64,000 bases of DNA from Clostridium sp. (GTDB lineage Bacteria; Bacillota; Clostridia; Clostridiales; Clostridiaceae). Where the stretch lies: positions 124,001 through 188,000 of the forward strand of contig JARKVD010000017.1 in the NCBI GenBank assembly GCA_029851835.1, in the 5' to 3' direction. Positions 46,285-55,329 of the stretch are shown here, in pieces. The stretch's first letter is position 1. Each line of letters opens with the position of its first letter. The notes beneath the pieces were generated by a model, which was given only the letters and a program-made list of their open reading frames with translations, ran no database searches and was not told the DNA's origin. The position numbers were made by a program, and so were the translations under genes.

Positions 46285-47934
46285 TTCTACTGATGTAATA
46301 AAATAGTATAATGGTTGCTCTCCGCTAAAACATTGTACATCCATTTCAGGATATAACTCTTCTAGCTCAGCAACTAACTCATCAACCTTTTCTTCTTCAC
46401 AGTCTTCACCGTAGAATATAGTGATAAGCTCACTGTCATCATTTACCATTGAAGCTATTAAATCTTTGCAAACTTCATAAACTTCATTACCTATATTATT
46501 TATTTTACCTTCTTTAATACCAAGGATATCGCCTTCTTTTATAGCTCTGCCATTATCCTCCGTATCCTTAACTGCATAAGTAACCTCTCCTGAAGTAACA
46601 TTTGCTATAACCTCTTTCATGGTTTCAACATTTTCTTCTGCAGTTCCATCATGATTAAACATAGTTATAGCTGTAATTCCTTGAGGAATAGTTTTAGTTC
46701 CAATAACAATCACTTTCTTATCTTCAACTAAATCTACAGCTAATTCTGCTGCCATTATTATATTCTTATTGTTTGGTAATACATATACTACCTTTGCATT
46801 AACTTTATTTACGCTGTTAACAATATCCTCTGTGCTAGGATTCATTGTCTGACCGCCTTCAATAACTTCATCTACTCCTAAGTCCCTGAATATTGAAGCT
46901 ATTCCATTACCTCTAGCTACTGTAACAAAGCCAAAAGGTTTTGGTTCTTCTTTAATCTCTTCTACAGCAGCCTGCTCATTACTGCTTTCATCAATACCTA
47001 ATAAAGACTGATGTTGTTCTCTCATATTCTCTATTTTGATTTTTGAAAGAGGCCCAAAAGTTACTGCTTTAGATAAAACTGCTCCTGGATCATTAGTATG
47101 AACGTGTACCTTAGTTATGTCTTCTAAACCAACAAGCACTAAAGAGTCTCCTATGCCTTCAAGGAAATTCTTAAAGTTTGTAACATCCTTAACTTCATTC
47201 ATTATGATAAACTCTGTGCAATATCCAAATTTAATGTCTGCGGGATCAATTTCAGCTCCTGGTATATCATACTGCTCTTCACCACTATTAGTTTCACCAT
47301 CTTTATTAAGAAGTACATCTTTGCCTAATTTTAAGGCTTCAACCATTCCTCTTAAAATAATTAGAAGACCCATTCCACCTGCATCAACTACTTTAGCCTG
47401 TTTTAATTGTGGTAACATTTCTGGAGTTTTATCCAACATTTTTTTACTTTCTTCACAAATTTCTTCATAAAGCTCGATCATATCTTCGGCTTCACTACAT
47501 GTAGCAGCCTCTCCAGCAGCTCTTATAATCGTTAAAATAGTTCCTTCTGTTGGTCTCATAACTGCTTTATATGCAAAATTTGAACCTTGAACAAAAGCTT
47601 CTTTAACTTCATCTATAGTTGCTTCTTCTTTATTCTCAAGCCCTTTTGCTATTCCTCTTAAAATCTGTGAAAGAATAACTCCTGAGTTTCCTCTTGCACC
47701 CATTAGTGCACCTTTTGCTAATTTTTTCGAAATTTCTCCAATAGATTTATTTTCTAGTCCTTCAATCTCTTTAGCAGCAGCTTTAAAAGTTAAAGACATG
47801 TTAGTTCCTGTATCTCCATCCGGAACTGGAAAAACGTTTAATGAGTTTACATATTCCTTTTGTTTTTCAAGTGCATTTGAAGCACTTTTAATCATATTAG
47901 AAAAATCACGACCATTTATAGTTGTATAAGTCAC
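46282..47934 (-). CDS. fakA: Fatty-acid kinase ATP-binding subunit FakA (YloV, DhaL/DegV-like)
   Basis: 550 residues, GTG start. N-terminal DhaL domain (about 1-200) with LNVFPVPDGDTGTNMSLTFK, MGARGNSGVILSQIL and KVVDAGGMGLLIIL; C-terminal DegV-like region (about 320-550). Related FakA proteins bind ATP and, with FakB, phosphorylate fatty acids; no fakB is present in this window. Paired with the Asp23/Gls24 gene yloU as in most Firmicutes. Confidence 0.93.
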   Translation of the reverse strand: MTYTTINGRDFSNMIKSASNALEKQKEYVNSLNVFPVPDGDTGTNMSLTFKAAAKEIEGLENKSIGEISKKLAKGALMGARGNSGVILSQILRGIAKGLENKEEATIDEVKEAFVQGSNFAYKAVMRPTEGTILTIIRAAGEAATCSEAEDMIELYEEICEESKKMLDKTPEMLPQLKQAKVVDAGGMGLLIILRGMVEALKLGKDVLLNKDGETNSGEEQYDIPGAEIDPADIKFGYCTEFIIMNEVKDVTNFKNFLEGIGDSLVLVGLEDITKVHVHTNDPGAVLSKAVTFGPLSKIKIENMREQHQSLLGIDESSNEQAAVEEIKEEPKPFGFVTVARGNGIASIFRDLGVDEVIEGGQTMNPSTEDIVNSVNKVNAKVVYVLPNNKNIIMAAELAVDLVEDKKVIVIGTKTIPQGITAITMFNHDGTAEENVETMKEVIANVTSGEVTYAVKDTEDNGRAIKEGDILGIKEGKINNIGNEVYEVCKDLIASMVNDDSELITIFYGEDCEEEKVDELVAELEELYPEMDVQCFSGEQPLYYFITSVE

Positions 47935-47947
47935 TTTGCGTTCCCCC

Positions 47948-48298
47948 CTAGACTCTTATGCCTTGAATATTAACTGTTACTTGAGAAACTTTGATACCAG
48001 TTAAGTTTTCTAAGTTATATCTAACTGTTTGTATTATATTATTAGCTATAACCGCAATTTTAGTTCCATATTCAACAATTATATATAATTCAATAGACAC
48101 TGCATTATCTTTTTGTGTAATCTTTACGCCTTTAGCTAAATTTTCAGCCTTTAATAATTCCCAAAGGCCATCTTTAGCATTCTTTAAAGCCATACCTACA
48201 ACCCCGTAGCATTCCATGGTGGAGACACCTGCTATATTAGCTATTACATCTTCAGAATAATATATATTTCCTATTTCAGTTGTTATATTAGCTTTCAT
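47948..48298 (-). CDS. yloU: Asp23/Gls24-family envelope stress protein YloU
   Basis: 116 residues from MKANITTEIGNIYYSEDVIA, with AAGGAGGAATT upstream; the track's start seven codons earlier includes that ribosome site. The family core IAGVSTMECYGVVGM and the C-terminal NLENLTGIKVSQVTVNIQGI are clear. Relatives are small acidic proteins linked to the envelope; the precise role is unknown. 13 bases before fakA. Confidence 0.93.
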   Translation of the reverse strand: MKANITTEIGNIYYSEDVIANIAGVSTMECYGVVGMALKNAKDGLWELLKAENLAKGVKITQKDNAVSIELYIIVEYGTKIAVIANNIIQTVRYNLENLTGIKVSQVTVNIQGIRV

Positions 48299-48451
48299 AA
48301 TCAATTCCTCCTTAATCATACCTTATTAATTATTTTATATTAACTTATGATTTAATTCAACCGATATAATATAATATATTCATATCTATTATTGAATTTT
48401 ACCATGATTATATGTATAATAATAGGGGTATATGTTTATTTTTCTTAATAC

Positions 48452-48481
48452 TTGCAACGGACATGTTACTTGTGTTAAAAT
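48452..48481 (+). promoter_or_regulatory. Candidate promoter of rpmB
   Basis: Plus strand: TTGCAA, 18-bp spacer, TAAAAT, about 50 nt upstream of the rpmB ATG. Confidence 0.55.
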
Positions 48482-48533
48482 AACTTATGTTTGATTTATA
48501 GCAGTATGTTGGAATTTCGAGGAGGTGTAATAT

Positions 48534-48725
48534 ATGTCAAGAAGATGTGAAATATGTGATAAAGGTGTAGTATCTGGAGTACAATTCTCTCACTCTCACC
48601 GTCAATCAAAAAGAAAATGGGCTCCAAACTTAAAGAAAGTTAAAGCTGTAGTAAACGGATCACCTAAGACTGTACACGTATGTACAAGATGCTTACGTTC
48701 TGGTAAAGTACAACGTGCTGTTTAG
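48534..48725 (+). CDS. rpmB: 50S ribosomal protein L28, zinc-binding form
   Basis: 63 residues. SRRCEICDKGVVSGVQFSHS and HVCTRCLRSGKVQRAV give two CxxC pairs, so this is the C+ zinc form. GAGGTG ribosome site. It stands alone on the plus strand between divergent yloU and convergent spoVM, the same neighbourhood as B. subtilis rpmB. Confidence 0.99.
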   Translation: MSRRCEICDKGVVSGVQFSHSHRQSKRKWAPNLKKVKAVVNGSPKTVHVCTRCLRSGKVQRAV

Positions 48726-48730
48726 TTAAT

Positions 48731-48766
48731 AAAAAAATGCAACTATTAATTTAGTTGCATTTTTTT
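48731..48766. terminator. Bidirectional terminator between rpmB and spoVM
   Basis: Fifteen-bp perfect stem AAAAAAATGCAACTA / TAGTTGCATTTTTTT with a 6-nt loop. Seven T on both strands make it a terminator for plus-strand rpmB and for minus-strand spoVM, which converge here. Confidence 0.9.
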
Positions 48767-48776
48767 ATGTGTAATT

Positions 48777-48857
48777 TTAATCAATATGTTTCTTCCTAAC
48801 AAAAATCTTAACAATTTTAGATAAAAATTTTGGTAATTTTATTACTTTAATTGTCAC
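48777..48857 (-). CDS. spoVM: Stage V sporulation protein SpoVM (26 residues)
   Basis: Too short for the ORF track. Minus strand GTG with AAGGAGG seven bases upstream; the peptide begins MTIKVIKLPKFLSKIVKIF and ends RKKHID, 26 residues, the same length as B. subtilis SpoVM and sharing the TIKLPKFL-IV core. SpoVM is an amphipathic helix that recognises the convex forespore membrane and recruits SpoIVA to start the coat. Position beside rpmB and near prkC/prpC matches B. subtilis. Not previously in the track, so easy to miss. Confidence 0.93.
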   Translation of the reverse strand: MTIKVIKLPKFLSKIVKIFVRKKHID

Positions 48858-48884
48858 TCTACAACCTCCTTATATATTACTCTT

Positions 48885-49043
48885 CTAGCGAAATTTATTC
48901 ATAATAAACCATCCAATGCCTATTATTGCGCAGCCCCCTATAAAAAGCCAACCCCATATGGGAACCAACACTGCTAAAACTATTCCAGCACCAATGGCAC
49001 AAACAATCATTCCTAAACTTCTCATAGGACGTTTTCTACCCAT
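48885..49043 (-). CDS. 52-residue membrane protein upstream of spoVM
   Basis: Too short for the ORF track. Minus strand ATG after GGGGGGTG; basic N-terminus MGRKRPMRSLGM, then two hydrophobic stretches, IVCAIGAGIVLAVLVPIW and GWLFIGGCAIIGIGWFIM, with a PIWGW turn between, ending NKFR. A two-helix membrane hairpin. The stop lies 27 bp before the spoVM start, so both are probably one transcript. Function unknown; linkage with spoVM suggests a sporulation-linked membrane protein, which is inference. Confidence 0.8.
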   Translation of the reverse strand: MGRKRPMRSLGMIVCAIGAGIVLAVLVPIWGWLFIGGCAIIGIGWFIMNKFR

Positions 49044-49247
49044 CTACACCCCCCCATTCTTTCATTATTAGTATATGAAACATATAAATATTGGTTCAAA
49101 AATATTTTATACATTTACTTCAACCCTTTAGTTCAACTTTATAAATATAACTCCATCAAAGCAATGTGCCATGAAGTTTACTATAATATATTCATATAAC
49201 TTTTTAACCATTTTATTCTTAACAATTACAAAATAATCCTTAAATAA

Positions 49248-49280
49248 CAAAAGAGAAAGGCTACTTTTTACCTTTCTCTT
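49248..49280 (-). terminator. Intrinsic terminator after thiN
   Basis: Ten-bp stem AAGAGAAAGG / CCTTTCTCTT with a 10-nt loop, followed on the minus strand by TTGTTATTT. Confidence 0.75.
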
Positions 49281-49290
49281 TATATATAAT

Positions 49291-49920
49291 TTATAAATTT
49301 TTAAATACTAATAAGCATCCTCTTTCAAAAGAAACTTCTACCTGTGCCTTCAAAAACTCATTTGATACTGTTAGATTATCCCCTTGTTTAAGTTCATAAT
49401 TATTCAAAGGATATTTAGCTCCATTTATAGTTAATCCTATAGTATTTTCACAATAACTAAATAAAGAAAACACCTGCCCCTTTTTACCATTAATTATTGT
49501 TGGTTTATCTATTATATAAATTTCATTCATTTCATCTACTATATATCCCTTTAGTCCCTGTTCCATTATCAGTTTTAGCAGACATAAATTAGCCATGAAG
49601 TGATCTATACGCTTTCCTGTACAACCTAATAGTACTATTTCATCTACCCCCATATTTATTGCATTTAAAACCGCTATGTGAGTATCTGTAAAATCTTTTT
49701 CTCTCGGAAGCTTTGTAGTTTTAACTCCTTTTGTAAGTTTTTCTAAAACTTCTTCATTAATTGAATCAAAGTCCCCAAGCAAATAATCTGGCTCTATATC
49801 ATATTTATTGAGAACATCTGCTCCACTATCTGCAGCAAAAATTATATATTCCCCTGTCATATATCTCTTAAGTAAACCCTTTTGTGGAGGTATTCCTCCT
49901 CCTACAATTATTGCCCTCAT
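49291..49920 (-). CDS. thiN: Thiamine pyrophosphokinase
   Basis: 209 residues. FAADSGADVLNKYDIEPDYL, LGDFDSINEEVL and LPREKDFTDTHIAVLNAINM are the metal and ATP-binding motifs; LLGCTGKRIDHFMANL is the thiamine-binding region. It makes thiamine diphosphate from thiamine and ATP. It follows rpe by one base, completing the rsgA-rpe-thiN order standard for Firmicutes. Confidence 0.96.
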   Translation of the reverse strand: MRAIIVGGGIPPQKGLLKRYMTGEYIIFAADSGADVLNKYDIEPDYLLGDFDSINEEVLEKLTKGVKTTKLPREKDFTDTHIAVLNAINMGVDEIVLLGCTGKRIDHFMANLCLLKLIMEQGLKGYIVDEMNEIYIIDKPTIINGKKGQVFSLFSYCENTIGLTINGAKYPLNNYELKQGDNLTVSNEFLKAQVEVSFERGCLLVFKNL

Positions 49921-49921
49921 T

Positions 49922-50572
49922 TTAGAAATTGTCCTTCAACGCTTTAATATTTTTTTCTATTTCATCATTTTTAAACACTGCAGAACCTGCAACAATTGAA
50001 TTAGCTCCACAATCTATAACTTTTTTTACGTTTGATGCATCTATGCCACCATCAACCTGTATATAAAGCTCTTTATTATACTTTTTCTTTAAAGCCTTTA
50101 CTTGTTCTATTTTCTTCCCGGAGAATTCAATGTATTTTTGCCCTCCAAAGCCAGGATTAACTGACATGATAAGCACCATATCAAGGTCTTCAATTAAATC
50201 CTCTATTAAATTAACTGGAGTTCCTGGATTTAATGCTATACCTGCCTTTACTCCAAAACTTTTTATATACTTTATAGTTCTATGAATATGTTTATCTGCT
50301 TCATAATGAACAGTTATCATATCAGCGCCAGCATCCACAAAATCCTTAACATATCTAGATGGATCCTCTATCATTAAATGTACATCAAATACCATTTTAG
50401 TTAATGGTCTTATAGATTTCATTATAGGTGCTCCAAAGGATATATTCGGTACAAACATACCATCCATAACATCTATATGAACCCAATCAGCCCCAAATTT
50501 CTCAATAGCTGAAATATGCTCCCCTAATCTTGAAAAATCTGCTGATAAAATTGATGGTGATAATTTAATCAT
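49922..50572 (-). CDS. rpe: Ribulose-phosphate 3-epimerase
   Basis: 216 residues. TIM barrel with LSPSILSADFSRLGEHI, HIDVMDGMFVPNISFG, MSVNPGFGGQKYI and VDGGIDASN. It interconverts ribulose and xylulose 5-phosphates in the pentose phosphate pathway. Its ATG overlaps the rsgA TGA (ATGA), so translation is coupled. Confidence 0.98.
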   Translation of the reverse strand: MIKLSPSILSADFSRLGEHISAIEKFGADWVHIDVMDGMFVPNISFGAPIMKSIRPLTKMVFDVHLMIEDPSRYVKDFVDAGADMITVHYEADKHIHRTIKYIKSFGVKAGIALNPGTPVNLIEDLIEDLDMVLIMSVNPGFGGQKYIEFSGKKIEQVKALKKKYNKELYIQVDGGIDASNVKKVIDCGANSIVAGSAVFKNDEIEKNIKALKDNF

Positions 50573-51441
50573 TTTCTATTCCCCCTATTAATAATCTCCT
50601 CTAATGTTCTTATATAAAACTCATATCTGCTTTCGTTAATTTTTCCTGCTTCAACCATTTCCTTAACTTTGCATCCAGGTTCCTTATAGTGAACACAATT
50701 ATTAAATTTACATTCTTCATTGAAAGATTCAAACTCTGGAAGAAGATACTTAAGTTCATCCTTTTCAATAAAATCTAACTCTAAAGATGAAAATCCAGGA
50801 GTATCAACTAAGAAACCGCCTTCAACTCTCACAAGTTCACTATGTCTTGTGGTATGTTTCCCTCTTTTAAGCTTATCACTAATATCCCCTGTTTTCATAG
50901 CTTCTCTGCCTAAAACCTTATTCAGAATAGTTGATTTACCAACCCCCGAAGGTCCGCAAAACACTGTAATGTTATCATGTATTTTCGACTTTAGTCCTTC
51001 AATTCCTACTCCATGTTTACCTTGTAGGTATAAAACTTCATATCCTGATTTCTCTAGCATTTCTCCTACTAATTTACTATTTTCACCTTCTATGTCCATT
51101 TTATTAAAGCATATTATTGGCCTTACCTTGTTATACTCACATAAAAGTAAAAACTTATATAGAAGTGTTAAATTCAAATCTGGATTTTTGCTACTAACAA
51201 CTACAAAAGCTTGAGTAACATTAGCTACCGCAGGTCTTAAAAGCTGGTTCTTTCTATCTAAGATTTTTGAAATTACTCCCTTACCCTCATGGTCATTATC
51301 ATCTTCTATAACAACTTCATCACCAATCATAGGTGTAAGTCCTTTATGTCTAAACTTTCCTCTAGCCTTGCACTCTACTATTCTATCTTCACAATCTACG
51401 TAATATAATCCTCCGATTCCCTTTACGATTACTCCTTGCAT
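50569..51441 (-). CDS. rsgA: Small-subunit ribosome biogenesis GTPase RsgA
   Basis: 290 residues. N-terminal OB fold (about 1-65), circularly permuted GTPase with G4 CFNKMDIEG, G1 VFCGPSGVGKSTILNKVLG and G3 VDTPGFSS, then a zinc knuckle CKFNNCVHYKEPGCKV. Acts in late 30S assembly. Lies between prkC and rpe, partly insulated from prkC by a hairpin. Confidence 0.98.
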   Translation of the reverse strand: MQGVIVKGIGGLYYVDCEDRIVECKARGKFRHKGLTPMIGDEVVIEDDNDHEGKGVISKILDRKNQLLRPAVANVTQAFVVVSSKNPDLNLTLLYKFLLLCEYNKVRPIICFNKMDIEGENSKLVGEMLEKSGYEVLYLQGKHGVGIEGLKSKIHDNITVFCGPSGVGKSTILNKVLGREAMKTGDISDKLKRGKHTTRHSELVRVEGGFLVDTPGFSSLELDFIEKDELKYLLPEFESFNEECKFNNCVHYKEPGCKVKEMVEAGKINESRYEFYIRTLEEIINRGNRK

Positions 51442-51466
51442 ATATGCCTCCTAAATAATTCCAAAT

Positions 51467-51497
51467 AATCCTTAGGCAGTTAGTCTGCCTAAGGATT
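51467..51497 (-). terminator. Hairpin between prkC and rsgA
   Basis: Perfect 13-bp stem AATCCTTAGGCAG / CTGCCTAAGGATT with a 5-nt loop just past the prkC stop; only ATTATTT follows on the minus strand, so it may be a partial terminator or an mRNA-stabilising end. Confidence 0.65.
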
Positions 51498-51511
51498 AAT
51501 CACTTCTTTTG

Positions 51512-53515
51512 TTATGGATTTGTTTTTTCTTCATCCTCACCTGGTTTTACCGGTTCTGGATCCTTAACTGTTAATGTAATAGCATCCTCTGGATTCAATT
51601 TCCCACTTAAAGGGCTTTGATATATTACAACATCATTATCTAATACTGAACCAGCAGCACTTTGATATTTAGCTGTAACATTGGTGAATCCTAAAGACTT
51701 AAGTTCACTAATTGCTTCTGCCACTGTTTTCCCAGTAACATTTTTAACTTCAATCTTTCCTGCATCAGGATCTACATATTGATAGTAATTAACATCTATT
51801 GCTGTACCTTCTTGAACCTTAGTTCCTTTTTCTATACTTTGATTAAATATCTTTCCATCCTTGCTCTTATCATCAGTTTGTACTGGACTTTGATTTCCAA
51901 GCTTTAAATTTGAAACTGCTAAGATGGATTCTGCTTCACTAATAGTTTTATTGGTTAGATCTGGAGCCTTTGAATAATTTACTTTAGACCCCTTACTAAT
52001 AACTATATTTACTGTTGAGCCTTTTTTAGCCATTGTACCTGGAGCTGGGTCAGTGCTGATTACTGCATCTACAGGAACCTCATCATCATAATCTTCAGTA
52101 ATTGTTCCCACCTTAAATCCAGCGTTTACTATTTGATTTTGAGCTACACTCTTTCCAAATCCTAGAACCTCCGGAACCTTCTTTTCTTCTGGCCCCTTGC
52201 TTATTCTTACTCTAACTTCACTTTTCTTTTTAACTTCTGTACCTTCATTTGGGAAAACAGCAATTACTGTACCAACAGGCTCATCACTTTTATCTTTTCC
52301 TAAAACTACGAAAGTTAACTCTAGCTCTTCAACCTTAGCTTTAGCATCGGCTTCTTTAAGTCCCATTATTGCTGGAACTTTAGGATTTTCATTCTTGCTA
52401 GGCTTATCTCCACTAGTATTATTATAGATAAGGTTCCCAGCAAATACACCTAATAATATGAAAAGAACTAAGGCTCCTCCAATAAGAAGAATCTTTTTCC
52501 ATACACTAGTTCTATCATTGTCATCTTCGTATTCTTCTTCATCTTCATAGTCATCTTCTTCATCTTCATAGTCATCTTTTTCATTCAGTGCAGATTGTAT
52601 GTCTTTTTTCACCACATTAACAGTGTGTTGGATTTGTGTTGCATCCATCACTGTAGTATATTCATTTTCCACATTAGCTGGTGTAACTATATATCCCTTA
52701 TTTTTTTCAATTCTTATTAAATCTATAAGCATATCAGTTACATTGTTATATCTCTTAGATACTTCCTTTTGAGTTGCCTTTAAAATAAGATTATTAATAC
52801 TTCTAGGAAGGCTTGGCACTAAGTTTATTGGTGGTATCATTTCATCTTGGATATGCTTTAAAGCAACTGATACTGCAGTTTCACCATCAAATGGAACTCT
52901 TCCTGTAACCATCTCATAAATTACTATACCAAAGGAGTATATATCTGTTCTGGTATCAACAATTTTACCTTTAGCTTGCTCTGGTGAAAAATAATGAGCT
53001 GAGCCAATAACCTTATTTGTATGTGTGATTGTTTCTGCTGATGCTGCCTTAGCAATCCCAAAATCAGTTACCTTAATTATTTCTTCCTCAGTGATTAAAA
53101 TATTATGTGGCTTTATATCTCTATGAATAATTTTATTCTTATGTGCACATTCTAAAGCTTTAGCTATCTGTATAGATATCTTAAGTGTAGTTTCCACATC
53201 TAGTGGTGCATTTTCTCTTATGTATTCCTTAAGAGTCTTGCCAGTTACTAGCTCCATTACTATATAATTAATGTTATCTTCTGATCCAACATCATATATA
53301 CTAACTATATTATTGTGAGAGAAACTCGCAGTTGCCAATGCTTCTCTTTGAAATTTGTCCACAAAATCTGCATTATTAGAGTACTCTGGCTTTAATATTT
53401 TAACAGCAACAAATCTATTTAAAATAGTACATTTTGCCTTATATACAATGGCCATTCCGCCTTCGCCGATTTTTTCTAAAAGTTTATATCTATTACCTAA
53501 TATTCTTCCTATCAT
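51512..53515 (-). CDS. prkC: PASTA-domain Ser/Thr protein kinase PrkC
   Basis: 667 residues from MIGRILGNRYKLLEKIG, whose ATG overlaps the prpC TGA (ATGA); the track starts four codons earlier at a GTG. Kinase domain 1-265 with HRDIKPHNILI, VTDFGIAKA and GSAHYFSPEQAKG; an acidic Tyr-containing tract (about 317-336); one transmembrane helix LLIGGALVLFILLGVFAGNL (about 345); then three clear PASTA repeats and a fourth weaker one. It senses muropeptides or lipid II and controls wall growth and, in Bacillus, spore germination. Partnered by PrpC. Confidence 0.97.
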   Translation of the reverse strand: MIGRILGNRYKLLEKIGEGGMAIVYKAKCTILNRFVAVKILKPEYSNNADFVDKFQREALATASFSHNNIVSIYDVGSEDNINYIVMELVTGKTLKEYIRENAPLDVETTLKISIQIAKALECAHKNKIIHRDIKPHNILITEEEIIKVTDFGIAKAASAETITHTNKVIGSAHYFSPEQAKGKIVDTRTDIYSFGIVIYEMVTGRVPFDGETAVSVALKHIQDEMIPPINLVPSLPRSINNLILKATQKEVSKRYNNVTDMLIDLIRIEKNKGYIVTPANVENEYTTVMDATQIQHTVNVVKKDIQSALNEKDDYEDEEDDYEDEEEYEDDNDRTSVWKKILLIGGALVLFILLGVFAGNLIYNNTSGDKPSKNENPKVPAIMGLKEADAKAKVEELELTFVVLGKDKSDEPVGTVIAVFPNEGTEVKKKSEVRVRISKGPEEKKVPEVLGFGKSVAQNQIVNAGFKVGTITEDYDDEVPVDAVISTDPAPGTMAKKGSTVNIVISKGSKVNYSKAPDLTNKTISEAESILAVSNLKLGNQSPVQTDDKSKDGKIFNQSIEKGTKVQEGTAIDVNYYQYVDPDAGKIEVKNVTGKTVAEAISELKSLGFTNVTAKYQSAAGSVLDNDVVIYQSPLSGKLNPEDAITLTVKDPEPVKPGEDEEKTNP

Positions 53516-54243
53516 CTGCTTCGCCACTCTCCTTTAAAAATGATAACAGAAATATTATCTCTACCACCATTTTCCTTACTCATATTTATTAACTGTTGAC
53601 ATGGATTTTCATCATTTGATTTTAACACCTTTAATATCTCATCTTCACTAACCTCATTTGTTAAGCCGTCACTGCAAAGAAGCACCTTCTCCACATCTTT
53701 TAAATTCAAATCATAATAATCAGCTCTAACAACTGGATTAGTTCCAACAGCTCTTGTTATTACATTTCTATTGGGGTGGTTTTTCGCCTCTTCCATTGTA
53801 ATGGTTCCATTATCTAAAAGTTCTTGGACTAAGGAATGATCTTTAGTAACCTTAATTAACTGTCCATCTCTTAATACATATACCCTGCTGTCACCAACAT
53901 TCACTACAGTCAATTCATTCCCCCTTAATAAAGCTCCCGTAATAGTTGTTCCCATACCATTACATTCTTCATTTAAAAGCCCTTCTCTGTAGATTCTTCT
54001 GTTGGCATTTTGCAGAGCTTCATTTAAAATCTCCTCTGGTGATTCTTCATCTCTATGATTAAGTACATAATTAATCACCACATCTTTGGCCATCTTGCTT
54101 GCGACTTCACCAGCATTATGGCCTCCCATTCCATCGGCTACGATATATATTCCAAAATCCTCATGCTCATAATATCCAACAGAGTCTTCATTAAATGATC
54201 TTTTGTTCCCCACATCGGTTCCGATTCCCAGTAATCTCCCCAT
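53512..54243 (-). CDS. prpC: PP2C-type protein phosphatase PrpC
   Basis: 243 residues. Metal-binding motifs VGNKRSFNEDSVGYYEHED, IVADGMGGHNAGEVASKMA, VVNVGDSRVYVL, LLCSDGLTNEVS and GGRDNISVIIF. It reverses phosphorylation by PrkC, whose gene overlaps its end by 4 nt, so the two are made in a fixed ratio. It follows rlmN by six bases. Confidence 0.98.
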   Translation of the reverse strand: MGRLLGIGTDVGNKRSFNEDSVGYYEHEDFGIYIVADGMGGHNAGEVASKMAKDVVINYVLNHRDEESPEEILNEALQNANRRIYREGLLNEECNGMGTTITGALLRGNELTVVNVGDSRVYVLRDGQLIKVTKDHSLVQELLDNGTITMEEAKNHPNRNVITRAVGTNPVVRADYYDLNLKDVEKVLLCSDGLTNEVSEDEILKVLKSNDENPCQQLINMSKENGGRDNISVIIFKGEWRSR

Positions 54244-54249
54244 ATAAAG

Positions 54250-55317
54250 CTACAACTCCCTTTTTTCTATATAACTCTTTCTCAGCTGCCCACAGGCTGC
54301 ATTTATGTCTATTCCCATCTCTTTCCTTACAGTGGTTTCAATTCCATGCTTCGTTAGTATATTCTTAAAAGTTTTAACAGCTTCTTCATTTGATCTTTTA
54401 AGCTCATTTTCATTAATTTCATTTATCGGAATAAGGTTAACGTGGCATAACATTCCTTTAATTAACTTACCAAGCTTATCTGCATCCTCTTTTGAATCGT
54501 TAACACCCTTTACTAATGCATATTCGAAAGTAATGCGTCTACCTGTCTTGCTGATATAATAGTTACAACTATCAATTAATTCTGCTATTGAATATACCTT
54601 TGCAATAGGCATTGTTTGAACTCTCAACTCATCCGTAGGAGCATGAAGAGAAATAGCCAATGTAATTTGAAAATTCAAATCAGCTAATTCTTTTATTTTT
54701 GGTACAATACCACATGTTGACAGTGTTATATGTCTTTGACCTATGTTTAATCCATTTTCAGAATTAACATCTTTTATAAATTTTATCACATTATCGAAAT
54801 TATCTAAAGGCTCTCCGCTTCCCATTAAAACTATATTAGAAATTCTTTCGCCTAACTCTTTTTGTGCCGCCATAATTTGTCCAAGCATTTCTCCACTAGT
54901 CAAGCTTCTTACAGCTCCACCCAAGGTAGATGCACAGAATTTACATCCCATATTACATCCTACTTGAGTAGATATGCATATGGAGTTTCCATGGGAATAT
55001 TGCATAACTACACCTTCAACAACATTTCCATCCCTTAAAAGGAAAAGATGTTTTCTAGTTTCACTATTTTTTGATTTAAGTGTTTCTACAATCTCTGGAA
55101 CACCTATATAAAAATTCTTTTCTAATCTCTCTAAAGTTATTTTTGGAACATTATTCATTTCATTGAAGGTAGTGACATCTTTATATAGCCATGAAAACAC
55201 CTGTTTAGCCCTAAACTCTTTATCACCATTCTCCTTCATCCAAGATTTTAACTCATTTAAATCAAAATCTAATATATTTCTTTTTCCATTTAAATCTATC
55301 TTCAATATATTTTTCAT
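54250..55317 (-). CDS. rlmN: Dual-specificity RNA methyltransferase RlmN
   Basis: 355 residues. Radical SAM cluster [19 protein letters not shown] (CxxxCxxC) near 120, [25 protein letters not shown] and a final cysteine in [13 protein letters not shown] used to resolve the methylated intermediate. It makes m2A2503 in 23S rRNA and m2A37 in some tRNAs. Lies between rsmB and prpC as in B. subtilis. Confidence 0.98.
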   Translation of the reverse strand: MKNILKIDLNGKRNILDFDLNELKSWMKENGDKEFRAKQVFSWLYKDVTTFNEMNNVPKITLERLEKNFYIGVPEIVETLKSKNSETRKHLFLLRDGNVVEGVVMQYSHGNSICISTQVGCNMGCKFCASTLGGAVRSLTSGEMLGQIMAAQKELGERISNIVLMGSGEPLDNFDNVIKFIKDVNSENGLNIGQRHITLSTCGIVPKIKELADLNFQITLAISLHAPTDELRVQTMPIAKVYSIAELIDSCNYYISKTGRRITFEYALVKGVNDSKEDADKLGKLIKGMLCHVNLIPINEINENELKRSNEEAVKTFKNILTKHGIETTVRKEMGIDINAACGQLRKSYIEKREL

Positions 55318-55329
55318 CTTTTCTCCTGT

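Noticed and set aside
50720-51214. 164-aa plus-strand ORF opposite rsgA
   Set aside because: The longest antisense ORF, but it mirrors conserved rsgA codons and has no ribosome site or recognisable motif.
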